From: Flavobacteriales bacterium
Lineage (GTDB): Bacteria > Bacteroidota > Bacteroidia > Flavobacteriales_F > PHOS-HE28
Assembly: GCA_016699575.1 (NCBI GenBank)
Contig: CP064979.1
Location: forward strand, 310,001-374,000
Direction of reading: 5' to 3'
Length of the DNA: 64,000 nucleotides
The notes beneath the pieces are model-generated. The model was not told the DNA's origin and did not search any database. It saw only the letters and a list, made by a program, of their open reading frames with translations. Position 1 is the stretch's first letter; each line of letters begins with the position of its first letter. Positions 52,561 to 60,715 of this stretch are shown one piece after another. The position numbers and the translations under genes were made by a program.

Positions 52561-54447
52561 GTGACGACGATGGCAGCCACAGCAGTACAAACTCCCGCCC
52601 CAGCGAAGACCAACTGGAGCGCCTTGATGACCCGCGAGCGCTGGATCGAGGTCGCGCGCATCGTCCTCACCGGCATCATCATCCTGTTGCACTGGCAGGG
52701 TGTACTTCCGCTCTGGTGCTTGTATGTTGCCGTTGCCTTCGGCCTTTATCCGCTTGCCAAGAAGGGCATTCTGGACCTGTTCCGCGAGCGGAAGATCGGC
52801 ACGGAGATCTTCGTCACCATCGCCACCTTGATCGCGCTCTTCGGCGGCGAAACAATAGCGGGTGCGGTGCTGATGGTGATCATCCTCATCGCGGAGTTCA
52901 TCGCGGACCTGAACACTGATCGGGCGCGCGCGTCGATCCGTGGCTTGATGGGGTCCGCTCCACGCACGGCCGTGATCCGGCTGTACGGCAAGGAGCGCAC
53001 CGTGGACATCGATCAGCTCAAGGCGGGTGATATCGTGTTGGTGCGCGCGGGCGAGAAGATCCCCGTGGATGGCGTCGTAGAAGCGGGCGATTCCTCGGTG
53101 AACGAAGCATCGATCACGGGCGAAAGTCTTCCGAAGGAGAAGCTCGTCGGAGATCCGGTCTTCGCGGGCACGATCGTGGAGAGTGGCGCGCTGGACGTGC
53201 GCACGGAGAAGATCGGCGCCGATACCACCATCGCGCGGATCGTGAAACTGGTGGAAGAAGCGGAAGGCTCGCAGGCCCCCGTGCAGAAACTCACCGATAG
53301 GGTCGCGGCCTGGCTCATCCCGATCGTGCTCGTCTTCCTCGTGATCGTATTCATCATCACTCGTGATGTGCGATTGATCGTCACGCTCTTGATCTTCACC
53401 TCTCCTGCCGAACTCGGCCTTGCCACACCCATGGTGATGATCGCCGCGATCGCACGGGCCGCACGGAGCGGCATCCTGGTGAAAGGAGGTGCCCACTTGG
53501 AAGCGCTGGCGAAAGTGGACGCCATGGTGTTCGACAAGACCGGGACGCTTACGGTGGGCAGGCCAGTCGTCCAAAAGCTGGAGGTGTTCGGGGGTGCGAT
53601 GGTGGAGAACGAGTTGCTGCGCCTGGCTGCCGCTGCGGACCGGCGCTCGGCGCATCCCTTGGCCAACGCTGTACTTGAACACGCCGCGAAACGGGGCATC
53701 AGCTATCCGGAACCTGAAGCGTTCGCCTCCATCCAGGGTCGCGGCGTGGATGCGACCGTGGAGGGCAAGCGCGTGTTGGTGGGTAATGCAGCCCTGCTTG
53801 CGGACAACGGAATTACACCGCCGCAAGGCGGCGATGCCGGGATGACGGTCGTGTATGTGGCCGTGAACGGCCAAACGGTCGGGGCATTGCACATTGCCGA
53901 TGAGATCCGGCCTGGTGCGCGTGAGGCCATCGCCAAATTGCGCGCAACCGGTGTGAAGCACATCGTGATGCTCACCGGCGACAACAAGAGCACGGCCGAT
54001 GCCATTGCCGCGCAATTGGGGATCGATGAGGTGCGCGCCGAGTTGTTGCCCGAAGCGAAGGTGGAAGCGATCAAGCAATTGAAGCTGCATCCGCACCGCG
54101 TAGCGATGATCGGCGACGGCGTGAACGACGCTCCTGCGCTGGCCGTGGCTGACGTGGGCATCGCCATGGGCGGTGGCGGCACACAGGTGGCGCTGGAAGC
54201 CGCGGACATCGCCCTGATGACCGACGATCTGAACAAGATCGTGATGGCCCGCGCCATTGCCCGCCGAGCTTACCGCACGATCAAGGAGAACCTGATCGTT
54301 GGGGTTGGCGTGGTGCATGTACTGGGCATCACCGCCGCACTGCTGCACTGGATCGGTCCGGTGCAAGCGGCGTTGATCCACTTGGGGCCTGATGTGCTCG
54401 TGTTCCTCAACTCTATAAAACTCTTGCATGTACGCATCAAGGCTTAG
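52561..54447 (+). CDS. P-type heavy-metal ATPase with atypical SPA site
   Basis: 628 residues. Starts at GTG 52561, or an ATG 9 bp later (MAATAVQ). No N-terminal metal-binding domain. Eight-TM P1B layout, TGES (ITGESLP) in the actuator domain, DKTGT at about 325-329, HP motif (AHPLANAV) and GDGVNDAPAL. The TM6 motif, normally CPC or SPC, reads TSPAELGLATP (about 278-288), so no cysteine is available at the canonical transport site. This may alter metal selectivity or indicate a distinct P1B subgroup. Probably an efflux pump. Confidence 0.85.
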   Translation: MTTMAATAVQTPAPAKTNWSALMTRERWIEVARIVLTGIIILLHWQGVLPLWCLYVAVAFGLYPLAKKGILDLFRERKIGTEIFVTIATLIALFGGETIAGAVLMVIILIAEFIADLNTDRARASIRGLMGSAPRTAVIRLYGKERTVDIDQLKAGDIVLVRAGEKIPVDGVVEAGDSSVNEASITGESLPKEKLVGDPVFAGTIVESGALDVRTEKIGADTTIARIVKLVEEAEGSQAPVQKLTDRVAAWLIPIVLVFLVIVFIITRDVRLIVTLLIFTSPAELGLATPMVMIAAIARAARSGILVKGGAHLEALAKVDAMVFDKTGTLTVGRPVVQKLEVFGGAMVENELLRLAAAADRRSAHPLANAVLEHAAKRGISYPEPEAFASIQGRGVDATVEGKRVLVGNAALLADNGITPPQGGDAGMTVVYVAVNGQTVGALHIADEIRPGAREAIAKLRATGVKHIVMLTGDNKSTADAIAAQLGIDEVRAELLPEAKVEAIKQLKLHPHRVAMIGDGVNDAPALAVADVGIAMGGGGTQVALEAADIALMTDDLNKIVMARAIARRAYRTIKENLIVGVGVVHVLGITAALLHWIGPVQAALIHLGPDVLVFLNSIKLLHVRIKA

Positions 54448-54554
54448 CTCCAGCAAAGCACCAAGCGCCTTTCATGATCGTGCTGTGCAGCACGACGACG
54501 AATAGCGAATATGCCCGGACGCATCCGCGCTGCCTCACAACATCCAACACCGCC

Positions 54555-55214
54555 ATGACCACCGACCCCAAAACCGTCCTGCAGGAATTCGGTATTGAAG
54601 TGGACGGCAAGGACCCCGACGGCCAGTACCAGTGGAAGATGCTCTCCCTGAAAGCGGGCAGCGAAGAGCGACAGCGTTTGGAGAAGGCATGGTCGGCGTT
54701 CGTGCTGGGGCGCAAGGCGGTGGATGTTCCGAAGCCCGCCAGCGCGAAGACGGGACCGGGTGCACGGGACTGGATCAAAAAGCACTGGATGGTGCTGGTG
54801 CCAACCGTGATCGGCATCGGTGTGCTGGGGTGGCTGCTGTTCGATCATCTTGGTCACCACGTCGCGGCGGATCCGAATGCAGCGCAAGAAGCCGCAGCAA
54901 GTGAATGGCTACCGAAGTACGAGGCGGTCAAGACCATGCTTGACACGAGCGGTCACCGGAGCGAGCACCACGAAGAATTCGTGCTGTTGGCCGAGGCCAC
55001 CAAGGCTGCGATCCAGGCCGGGCAGGGCGCGCAGATGTTGGAACGGTTGAACGCCGATCTTACTGCTGAAAGCACTGGGAGCGGGCCACAACGCATTTCG
55101 GAACTGGCATCGCATACCGCCCAGTGGAAGATCATTATCCAAGCGCTCGTGATGAACAAGGCAGAATTGCTCGATCACGAAAAGTTCAAGGGGCATCACG
55201 AGGGGGAGTTGTAG
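54555..55214 (+). CDS. single-TM hypothetical protein
   Basis: 219 residues from the ATG at 54555. One transmembrane segment about 81-99 (HWMVLVPTVIGIGVLGWLLFDH) with His residues right after it (LGHHVAA). C-terminal helical domain (about 110-215). It lies between two P-type ATPase genes in the same direction, so it is a probable accessory subunit or a metal chaperone-like membrane protein. No family recognised. Confidence 0.7.
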   Translation: MTTDPKTVLQEFGIEVDGKDPDGQYQWKMLSLKAGSEERQRLEKAWSAFVLGRKAVDVPKPASAKTGPGARDWIKKHWMVLVPTVIGIGVLGWLLFDHLGHHVAADPNAAQEAAASEWLPKYEAVKTMLDTSGHRSEHHEEFVLLAEATKAAIQAGQGAQMLERLNADLTAESTGSGPQRISELASHTAQWKIIIQALVMNKAELLDHEKFKGHHEGEL

Positions 55215-55250
55215 AAGTCCTTTGTCCATGCCGATAGCAGCGCATTGCAT

Positions 55251-57152
55251 ATGAGCACCGAACACGATCACGCTGGCACGCCGGGTACTGAACAAGCACC
55301 AAAGGCATGGCGCGCCTATCTGCCCGCCATCACTTCGTTCGTCCTGCTCATCGGCGGCATTGCCATAGACCAGCTTGCGCCGCACTTCTTCCCATCCGAA
55401 TGGAAACGCTTCGTGTGGTACCTCGCAGCGTACTTGCCTGTGGGCCTACCTGTGCTGATCAAGGCGATCAAAGCCATCGCCAAGGGCGATGTGTTCAGCG
55501 AGTTCTTCCTCATGAGCTTGGCCACCATCGGCGCCTTCTTCATCAAGGAATATCCTGAAGGCGTGGCCGTGATGCTCTTCTATGCCGTGGGCGAACTGTT
55601 CCAGGATGCCGCCGTGGACCGTGCCAAGCGCAACATACAAGCACTGCTCGACGTGCGTCCTGATACCGCGAACGTGATGCGCGATGGTGTCCCGGTGGAA
55701 ACGCCCGCCGCCGAGGTGAAAGTCGGTGACACCATCCGCATCCGCGTTGGCGATCGTGTACCGCTGGACGGCAAACTGCTCAGCGATCAAGCCTCCTTCG
55801 ATACCGCAGCGCTCACCGGCGAAAGCGTGCCGCGCACCATCGTGAAGGACGCAGCGGTACTCGCCGGCATGATCGCCACGGACAAGGTGGTGGACATGGA
55901 AGTGACCAAGCCCTTCGGCGAAAGCAGCCTCGCACGCATCCTCGATCTTGTGCAGAACGCCGCGAAGAGCAAGTCGCCAACGGAACTCTTCATCCGCCGC
56001 TTCGCACGCATCTACACGCCTATCGTGGTGGCCTTGGCCGTGGGCATCGTGCTGGTGCCCATGCTCATCGTGGATCCGTATGTCTTCAACACATGGCTCT
56101 ACCGCGCGCTCATCTTCCTGGTGATCTCCTGCCCGTGCGCGCTGGTCATCAGTATTCCGCTGGGCTACTTCGGCGGTATCGGCGCGGCCAGTCGTAAAGG
56201 CATCCTGTTGAAGGGCGGCAACTACCTCGATGTGCTCACCAAGGTGAACACCATCGTGATGGACAAGACCGGCACGCTCACCGAAGGCGTGTTCGCCGTG
56301 CAGGAGGTGAAGCCCGCTGCGGGCATCACCGAAGGCCACTTGCTTGGTGTGATCAAAGCGATGGAAACGCACGGCACGCACCCCATCGCGCAGGCGGTGC
56401 TGAAACATCCGCAGGGCGCCGCCGTGGGCGATGCGATCAACGTGGAAGAGATAAGCGGCCACGGCATGCGCGGCACCGTGGATGGTCAAGAGGTACTTGT
56501 GGGCAATACCAAGCTGCTCCGCAAATACGGGGTGAGCTATCCTGCTGAGCTGGACGTGGTCGAAGAGACGATGGTCGTGGCGGCGGTCGGGGACAAGTAC
56601 GCAGGTGCTCTCACCGTGGCGGACAAGATCAAGAGCGATGCGAAGCAGGCGATCAACGAATTGAAGGCCCAGGGTATCCGCGATATCGTGATGCTCAGCG
56701 GCGACAAAGCCGCCATCACGCACCGCGTGGCCGCGGCGCTCGGCATCAACAAAGCTTACGGGGACCTTCTCCCGGAAGACAAAGTGACCAGGATGCAAGA
56801 CGTAAAGAAGGATCTCACCGCCGTGGTGGCCTTCGTGGGCGACGGCATCAACGATGCACCGGTGCTCGCCCTCAGCGATGTGGGCATCGCCATGGGCGAC
56901 TTGGGCAGCGATGCGGCAATAGAGACCGCCGACGTGGTCTTGCAGAACGACAAGCCAAGCAGCATCGCGGAGGCCATCCGGATCGGCAAAGCCACCAAGC
57001 GCGTGGTGACACAGAACATCGTGCTCGCATTTGGTGTGAAGGCCATTGTACTGGTGCTTGGCGCGGGTGGCTTGGCCACGCTATGGGAAGCCGTCTTTGC
57101 CGATGTGTGTGTGGCGCTGGTCGCGATACTGAACGCGAGCAGGATGCGGTAG
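55251..57152 (+). CDS. P1B-type heavy-metal ATPase (CPC class)
   Basis: 633 residues from the ATG at 55251; a TTG two codons earlier is less likely. It begins with a short His-containing tail (MSTEHDHAG). TGES in the actuator domain, Cys-Pro-Cys motif (SCPCALVISIP, Cys about 294 and 296), DKTGT about 340, HP dipeptide THPIAQ, GDGINDAPVL near 545. CPC followed by SIPLGYFGG matches the Zn/Cd/Pb-type exporters (ZntA/CadA-like). It drives export of Zn, Cd or Pb across the inner membrane. Metal identity is inferred from motif only. Confidence 0.9.
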   Translation: MSTEHDHAGTPGTEQAPKAWRAYLPAITSFVLLIGGIAIDQLAPHFFPSEWKRFVWYLAAYLPVGLPVLIKAIKAIAKGDVFSEFFLMSLATIGAFFIKEYPEGVAVMLFYAVGELFQDAAVDRAKRNIQALLDVRPDTANVMRDGVPVETPAAEVKVGDTIRIRVGDRVPLDGKLLSDQASFDTAALTGESVPRTIVKDAAVLAGMIATDKVVDMEVTKPFGESSLARILDLVQNAAKSKSPTELFIRRFARIYTPIVVALAVGIVLVPMLIVDPYVFNTWLYRALIFLVISCPCALVISIPLGYFGGIGAASRKGILLKGGNYLDVLTKVNTIVMDKTGTLTEGVFAVQEVKPAAGITEGHLLGVIKAMETHGTHPIAQAVLKHPQGAAVGDAINVEEISGHGMRGTVDGQEVLVGNTKLLRKYGVSYPAELDVVEETMVVAAVGDKYAGALTVADKIKSDAKQAINELKAQGIRDIVMLSGDKAAITHRVAAALGINKAYGDLLPEDKVTRMQDVKKDLTAVVAFVGDGINDAPVLALSDVGIAMGDLGSDAAIETADVVLQNDKPSSIAEAIRIGKATKRVVTQNIVLAFGVKAIVLVLGAGGLATLWEAVFADVCVALVAILNASRMR

Positions 57153-57155
57153 GAG

Positions 57156-57243
57156 CTACTTCCACACCAGCACCACCAAGCCTGCCAGGATCAACGACGC
57201 CCCCGCTGCAAGCCTCCACGTGAACGGCTCCTTCAGGATCCAG
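57156..57243. repeat. remnant copy of the EamA-family gene 3' end
   Basis: 88 bp aligned to 59638-59725, with about six mismatches (roughly 93% identity) and no gap. On the minus strand it would encode a fragment of the last residues of the EamA-family protein. It lies directly between the P-type ATPase gene and the membrane-protein gene of cassette B. Direct orientation, so the two copies could recombine and delete the cassette. Confidence 0.85.
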
Positions 57244-57296
57244 CGATCAGCGCTGGCGCGGTGCATGTCGTGAAGTGCGCTTTGTCGGGCCTGCAC

Positions 57297-58490
57297 TTAT
57301 GGTGCTATGGTTATCCTCAATATCACTCGGATAATTGTTGAGACAGGGGCTGAAAATACCTCTTCAGTACTCTTCAGAGAGGCCCACAGGAAACCTGCAA
57401 CTAGCAATATTGCGAAGACTAGCAGAAGCACTTGAACGGCGGTTAGGAGTCCACTAACGCGCTGATGATGAGCCTGCGCAGCAGCAAGAACACGAAGCAG
57501 CCTCTCCTGCTTGACCGTCTTCTTCTCCTTCTGATCCGCCTCAAAGTCGTCCAACGCGCTCTTCACGTTCGCGAGCGTCTTGCGCTGATTCAGGATCAGC
57601 ACGAACACCAAGGCGAAGAAGGCCAGCCCGCCTAACAGCAGGAGTATGTTCTGGAAGGTCCAGCTACCACTCGCATTGAACTTCTCCGCGATGAGGAAGA
57701 AGCCTATCGGTACAGCAACCAGCGCCGTTTGAACAGCGGCGAGCACCTGATTCAGATTGCCTACGAACTCCAAGCGCTTCGCTTCAAAGTTCTTCAGCAG
57801 ATCCTCGAACGAGTACCGCTCGAGATAGAGCGAGTAATCCTCCTGTGCCCTTTCGAGGACAAGCTTTGCGTTCTTCAGGAGCGATCCGAGTCGAGCATCC
57901 TTCAGGGTGTCGTGGAAAAGTCGGATCAACGCCTTGCGGAAGAACGTCCATCGCGCATCCGCATCAAGTTGGTCTTCGTGAAGAAATTTGGCAATTGCCG
58001 AAAGCTCTACCGGCAACGCGATCGTGTCGGCGCCTTTGAAACCAAGTGTGAACTCGACGACTTGACCTTCAACAACGAAAAAGGCATCATCGGTCCACAC
58101 AACTCCCTTCTTCCTAAGTATCTGAAGAAGCTCAACGGCTGATCTGTAACCGGCGTCAAGTTGTTGGTCGTCCTCCCATACACTGTAGGTCGATGGAACA
58201 TCCGCTGGCGATGCTTCAATCAGGGCGTCATAAGTTTCGTAGTAACCCGGAAGGTTGCCCAAGTCGATGACGACTTCATAATCCGCCTCTTCCGACCCGA
58301 TGACCGTTACCAAGGCCCCGTCCTTTCGCACGGTCTGAATTGCTCCCGTCTCGAGCAAGTGCTGCACATCCTCGCGTAGTTGGGTATTGGAAGCAGCTAT
58401 CCGAAGCTCACCCCTGAGCAGTCTGCTATCCTCCGTGCACGCAGTGAGTTGTGCTCGGACCCGCTTGAAGATGTCAATGACCTCCGACAT
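57297..58490 (-). CDS. membrane protein of two-gene cassette B
   Basis: 397 residues. Soluble N-terminal part (about 1-225), then hydrophobic segments near 260-279, 287-306, 355-378 and possibly the C-terminus, separated by a coiled-coil region (about 308-350). The soluble part contains ADYEVVIDLGNLPGYYETYDALI and no clear catalytic motif. Starts 3 bp after the stop of the YejK-like gene upstream, so they are co-transcribed. The pairing of a nucleoid-type DNA-binding protein with a multi-pass membrane protein is uncommon and resembles defence pairs only in outline. No family recognised. Confidence 0.6.
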   Translation of the reverse strand: MSEVIDIFKRVRAQLTACTEDSRLLRGELRIAASNTQLREDVQHLLETGAIQTVRKDGALVTVIGSEEADYEVVIDLGNLPGYYETYDALIEASPADVPSTYSVWEDDQQLDAGYRSAVELLQILRKKGVVWTDDAFFVVEGQVVEFTLGFKGADTIALPVELSAIAKFLHEDQLDADARWTFFRKALIRLFHDTLKDARLGSLLKNAKLVLERAQEDYSLYLERYSFEDLLKNFEAKRLEFVGNLNQVLAAVQTALVAVPIGFFLIAEKFNASGSWTFQNILLLLGGLAFFALVFVLILNQRKTLANVKSALDDFEADQKEKKTVKQERLLRVLAAAQAHHQRVSGLLTAVQVLLLVFAILLVAGFLWASLKSTEEVFSAPVSTIIRVILRITIAP

Positions 58491-58493
58491 GAC

Positions 58494-59471
58494 CTATTGA
58501 AGGTCTTCCGATCTCAACTCGATCTCGCGGATGGTGAGTGTCTTCTTCTCCGCGTTGTAGCGCACCCTATTGTTCAGCAGTCGTTTGGCGAAGTTCAGTC
58601 GTATGCCGCCACCCTTCTCTGAATAGACCACACGCTCCCATTTCTTCAGGGAACGATGGTCCAAGTGGAACTCCGCCGAGAGCCCTTGTGCATTGGCTCG
58701 TTCAAAGAAGGCCTCATGTTGCTCGGGGTCAACGAGCCTAGCAAGCGAATCCAGCTCCAGGGGTTCAGTGCCCCGCTTCTTTGAGTAGACTATTATATCC
58801 TGTCGGACCTTCTCTCGATTCTCTTGCTCAAACGCACGCTCCTCCATCCATTCATCTGCTAGGTCTCGGAACTTCTTCGTAGCCTCTGTATTCGAACGTG
58901 GCTCGTGCAACCCGATGAAGTCCCGGAAGTAGTTTGAGACTTTCTTCCGTCCTCGGATCAAACTGACGGGCTCAGGTTTGGAATTCTTCCAGTCTGTCAG
59001 GTTGATCTGTGCGGTCAAGTCCAACTGTTCCATCTGGAGACTGATCGACTTCGTGAGGCTCAAGGTGGCCGCATCTACTGCTTGACCTTGCTTCTGGCTT
59101 AGCATGCAGATAAGCAGTATGTCATGCCCATCCTCAATGAAGCGCACCGCAAAGAAGAATCCCCCGGTCGCCGCCGGGATCTTGTTCATCTGACTTGCCA
59201 ACAGGTGCGCAGCTTTTTTGGAGAATCCCAAGAAGTCGCCATCCTCGACGTAGGTTCTCAGAAGTGGAGGAAACGGGAATGCGACCGCGTCCGACTCGAA
59301 CTCACCGAACAGCCGACCTGATTGATGTCGCTTGAACAAGTCCGTCACCTCATCTACGAACGAGGACTCGTCAGCGGCTGGTATTATGGCCTTCTCTCGA
59401 AGGCGCTCGGTGGTCAGTGTGTTCTGCTCCTTGCGCAGTTCATGAATGATGAAGCTGATGTCCGTCTTCAT
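58494..59471 (-). CDS. YejK/NdpA-type nucleoid-associated protein
   Basis: 325 residues from the ATG at 59471 (MKTDISFIIHELRK); a start at 59552 would add 27 residues outside the family. Core motifs of the 37-kDa nucleoid-associated family are present: GFFFAVRF, LDLTAQINLTDWKN, SLIRGRKKVSNYFRDFIG, ENREKVRQDI, LKKWERVVYSEKGGGIRLNFAKRLL and LTIREI near the end. DNA binding is known for the family, biological role mostly unclear. Family members are also found in mobile and defence regions. Upstream partner of the membrane protein. Confidence 0.85.
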   Translation of the reverse strand: MKTDISFIIHELRKEQNTLTTERLREKAIIPAADESSFVDEVTDLFKRHQSGRLFGEFESDAVAFPFPPLLRTYVEDGDFLGFSKKAAHLLASQMNKIPAATGGFFFAVRFIEDGHDILLICMLSQKQGQAVDAATLSLTKSISLQMEQLDLTAQINLTDWKNSKPEPVSLIRGRKKVSNYFRDFIGLHEPRSNTEATKKFRDLADEWMEERAFEQENREKVRQDIIVYSKKRGTEPLELDSLARLVDPEQHEAFFERANAQGLSAEFHLDHRSLKKWERVVYSEKGGGIRLNFAKRLLNNRVRYNAEKKTLTIREIELRSEDLQ

Positions 59472-59637
59472 TCCTCGTTGGATTTGGATGACGTGTTTGC
59501 CGTCATCATCGGTCTGGTAAGGTAGCGCGCCAGCATATCGGTTGTATGGCATTTGCTCGCGCAGGCTCTGCGCCTCGGTTCCGTGCGGTCACCCCTCAAC
59601 CAAGAGAACCAGGAGTCCAAGGCGTGTGCATTTCTCA

Positions 59638-60060
59638 CTACTTCCACACCAGCACTACCAAGCCCGCCAGGATCAACGACGCCCCCGCTGCAAGCCGCCA
59701 TGTGAAAGGCTCCTTCAAGATCCAGAACGAAAGCAGCAACGTTACCACGATGCTTGCCTTGTCGATCGTGGCCACCACCGATACGTTCCCATCCTTCATG
59801 GCCCGGTAGTAGAACAGCCACGACAGGAACGTGGTCACGCCGGAAAGCCCCAGGAACAAATAGTCCTTCCGCGTCAGCAGGTTCAGCGCATGCACATGCC
59901 GGAAAGCGAAAGCGTTCAACCACACCAGCCCGAAGATCAACGAGGTGCGCACCACCAGCGCGGTATCGCCGCTCACGTTCTTCATCCCGAACTTGGCCAG
60001 TACGGAAGTGATCCCGGCGAACAGCATCGAGATCAGCGCGTACAGGATAGTGCGGTCCAT
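59638..60060 (-). CDS. EamA-family (DMT-type) membrane transporter
   Basis: 140 residues from the ATG at 60060 (MDRTILYALISMLFAGITSVLAKFG): one EamA domain with four or five TM segments, ending AGASLILAGLVVLVWK. Small single-domain EamA transporters work as dimers. No strong ribosome-binding site is seen before this ATG; a longer frame upstream lacks coding character. The remnant at 57156-57243 copies its 3' end. Substrate unknown. Last gene before the right end of the element. Confidence 0.8.
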   Translation of the reverse strand: MDRTILYALISMLFAGITSVLAKFGMKNVSGDTALVVRTSLIFGLVWLNAFAFRHVHALNLLTRKDYLFLGLSGVTTFLSWLFYYRAMKDGNVSVVATIDKASIVVTLLLSFWILKEPFTWRLAAGASLILAGLVVLVWK

Positions 60061-60490
60061 AGGGCGAAGATCGCGTTGCGCTACCATACGCATGTCGCAG
60101 ACCTCCGTCGAAGCCCCGGTAACCAGTCCGGGGCTTGTTCGTTCTTGCCCTATCACCCCCAACGCCCCGCACAACGCACTCCTCTTCTCGATGCGCAACC
60201 TGAGAGTGGGCTGTGAGGAAGCGGCCGCCTGCCAGCGCCGTGAATCCGCCGCCGAATCGCCGACCGACCCGCGATCCGGACGGAAGATTTGCATCCTGGC
60301 GAAGTCCAATAGCATGAGCGCCTTCGCAGTTGTTGTCACCTTGCGGTGCAGCTCGGCCATATTGCCGCCACGCAGCATTTCGGTCTAGCCAATGTTGGGA
60401 TGGCCATTACACTGCTGCGCGAGCCGTTGTGCTCCCTTTCGGTCAGGGCATCCGGGTGGCCCGCTAAGATCCAGGAAAAGGCAAGCGCCG
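60061..60490. other. non-coding stretch before the right end of the element
   Basis: About 430 bp without a convincing gene. It holds a strong inverted repeat, AAGCCCCGG (60111-60119) and CCGGGGCTT (60128-60136), with an 8-nt loop. A minus-strand open frame upstream of the EamA gene looks non-coding. No RNA gene recognised. Confidence 0.4.
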
Positions 60491-60510
60491 TTTGACACCT
60501 ATTTGACACC
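60491..60510. repeat. tandem TTTGACACC pair, right arm-type site candidate
   Basis: TTTGACACC at 60491-60499 and 60502-60510 with the same 11-bp spacing as the pair at 5356-5375; the two 20-bp blocks differ at one position. About 110 bp from the anticodon-loop core of the intact tRNA, mirroring the left end. Confidence 0.6.
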
Positions 60511-60534
60511 ACTAACAACCACCGCTGAATGAAA

Positions 60535-60558
60535 GGGTCCCAGAAAATGCTGGGACCC
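60535..60558 (-). terminator. terminator downstream of tRNA-Ser
   Basis: GGGTCCCAG (60535-60543) pairs with CTGGGACCC (60550-60558), loop 6 nt, and on the minus strand is followed by TTTCATT. It lies just past the tRNA 3' end, on the element side, so after integration the element supplies the tRNA terminator. Confidence 0.7.
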
Positions 60559-60570
60559 ATTACCATTCTA

Positions 60571-60629
60571 GCGGAGAGGGAGGGATTCGAACCCCCGGTA
60601 CCCTTGCGGGTACTTCTGTTTTCGAGACA
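60571..60629. repeat. attR: right attachment site within tRNA-Ser
   Basis: 59-bp partner of the repeat at 5189-5247, lying entirely within the intact tRNA-Ser gene apart from its last base. It spans the anticodon loop to the 3' end; crossover within the anticodon stem-loop restores a complete tRNA. Confidence 0.85.
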
Positions 60630-60658
60630 GACCCGATCGGCCACTCTGGCACCTCTCC
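60572..60658 (-). tRNA. tRNA-Ser(CGA)
   Basis: 87 nt with a full cloverleaf on the minus strand: acceptor GGAGAGG/CCTCTCC, discriminator G, anticodon loop CTCGAAA giving anticodon CGA, a class II long variable arm (TACCC-GCAA-GGGTA) and a T-arm with GGTTCGAAT. No encoded CCA. The variable arm and serine-type acceptor agree with tRNA-Ser. It serves as the integration site of the element. Confidence 0.93.
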
Positions 60659-60715
60659 GGGCCTTCCTTTCGGAAGGGCGGCGAAGATAGATGCCGCCTC
60701 CGGGCCGAAGGAGGA

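Noticed and set aside
52462..56798. Large minus-strand frames opposite both P-type ATPase genes
   Set aside because: Histidine- and arginine-rich shadows with no motifs, while the plus frames contain DKTGT, GDGxND and other ATPase motifs.
60140..60378. N-terminal extension of the EamA frame as a separate protein (MAELHRKVTTT...)
   Set aside because: No ribosome-binding site, low-complexity Ala/Arg/Ser composition and a hairpin inside; treated as non-coding.
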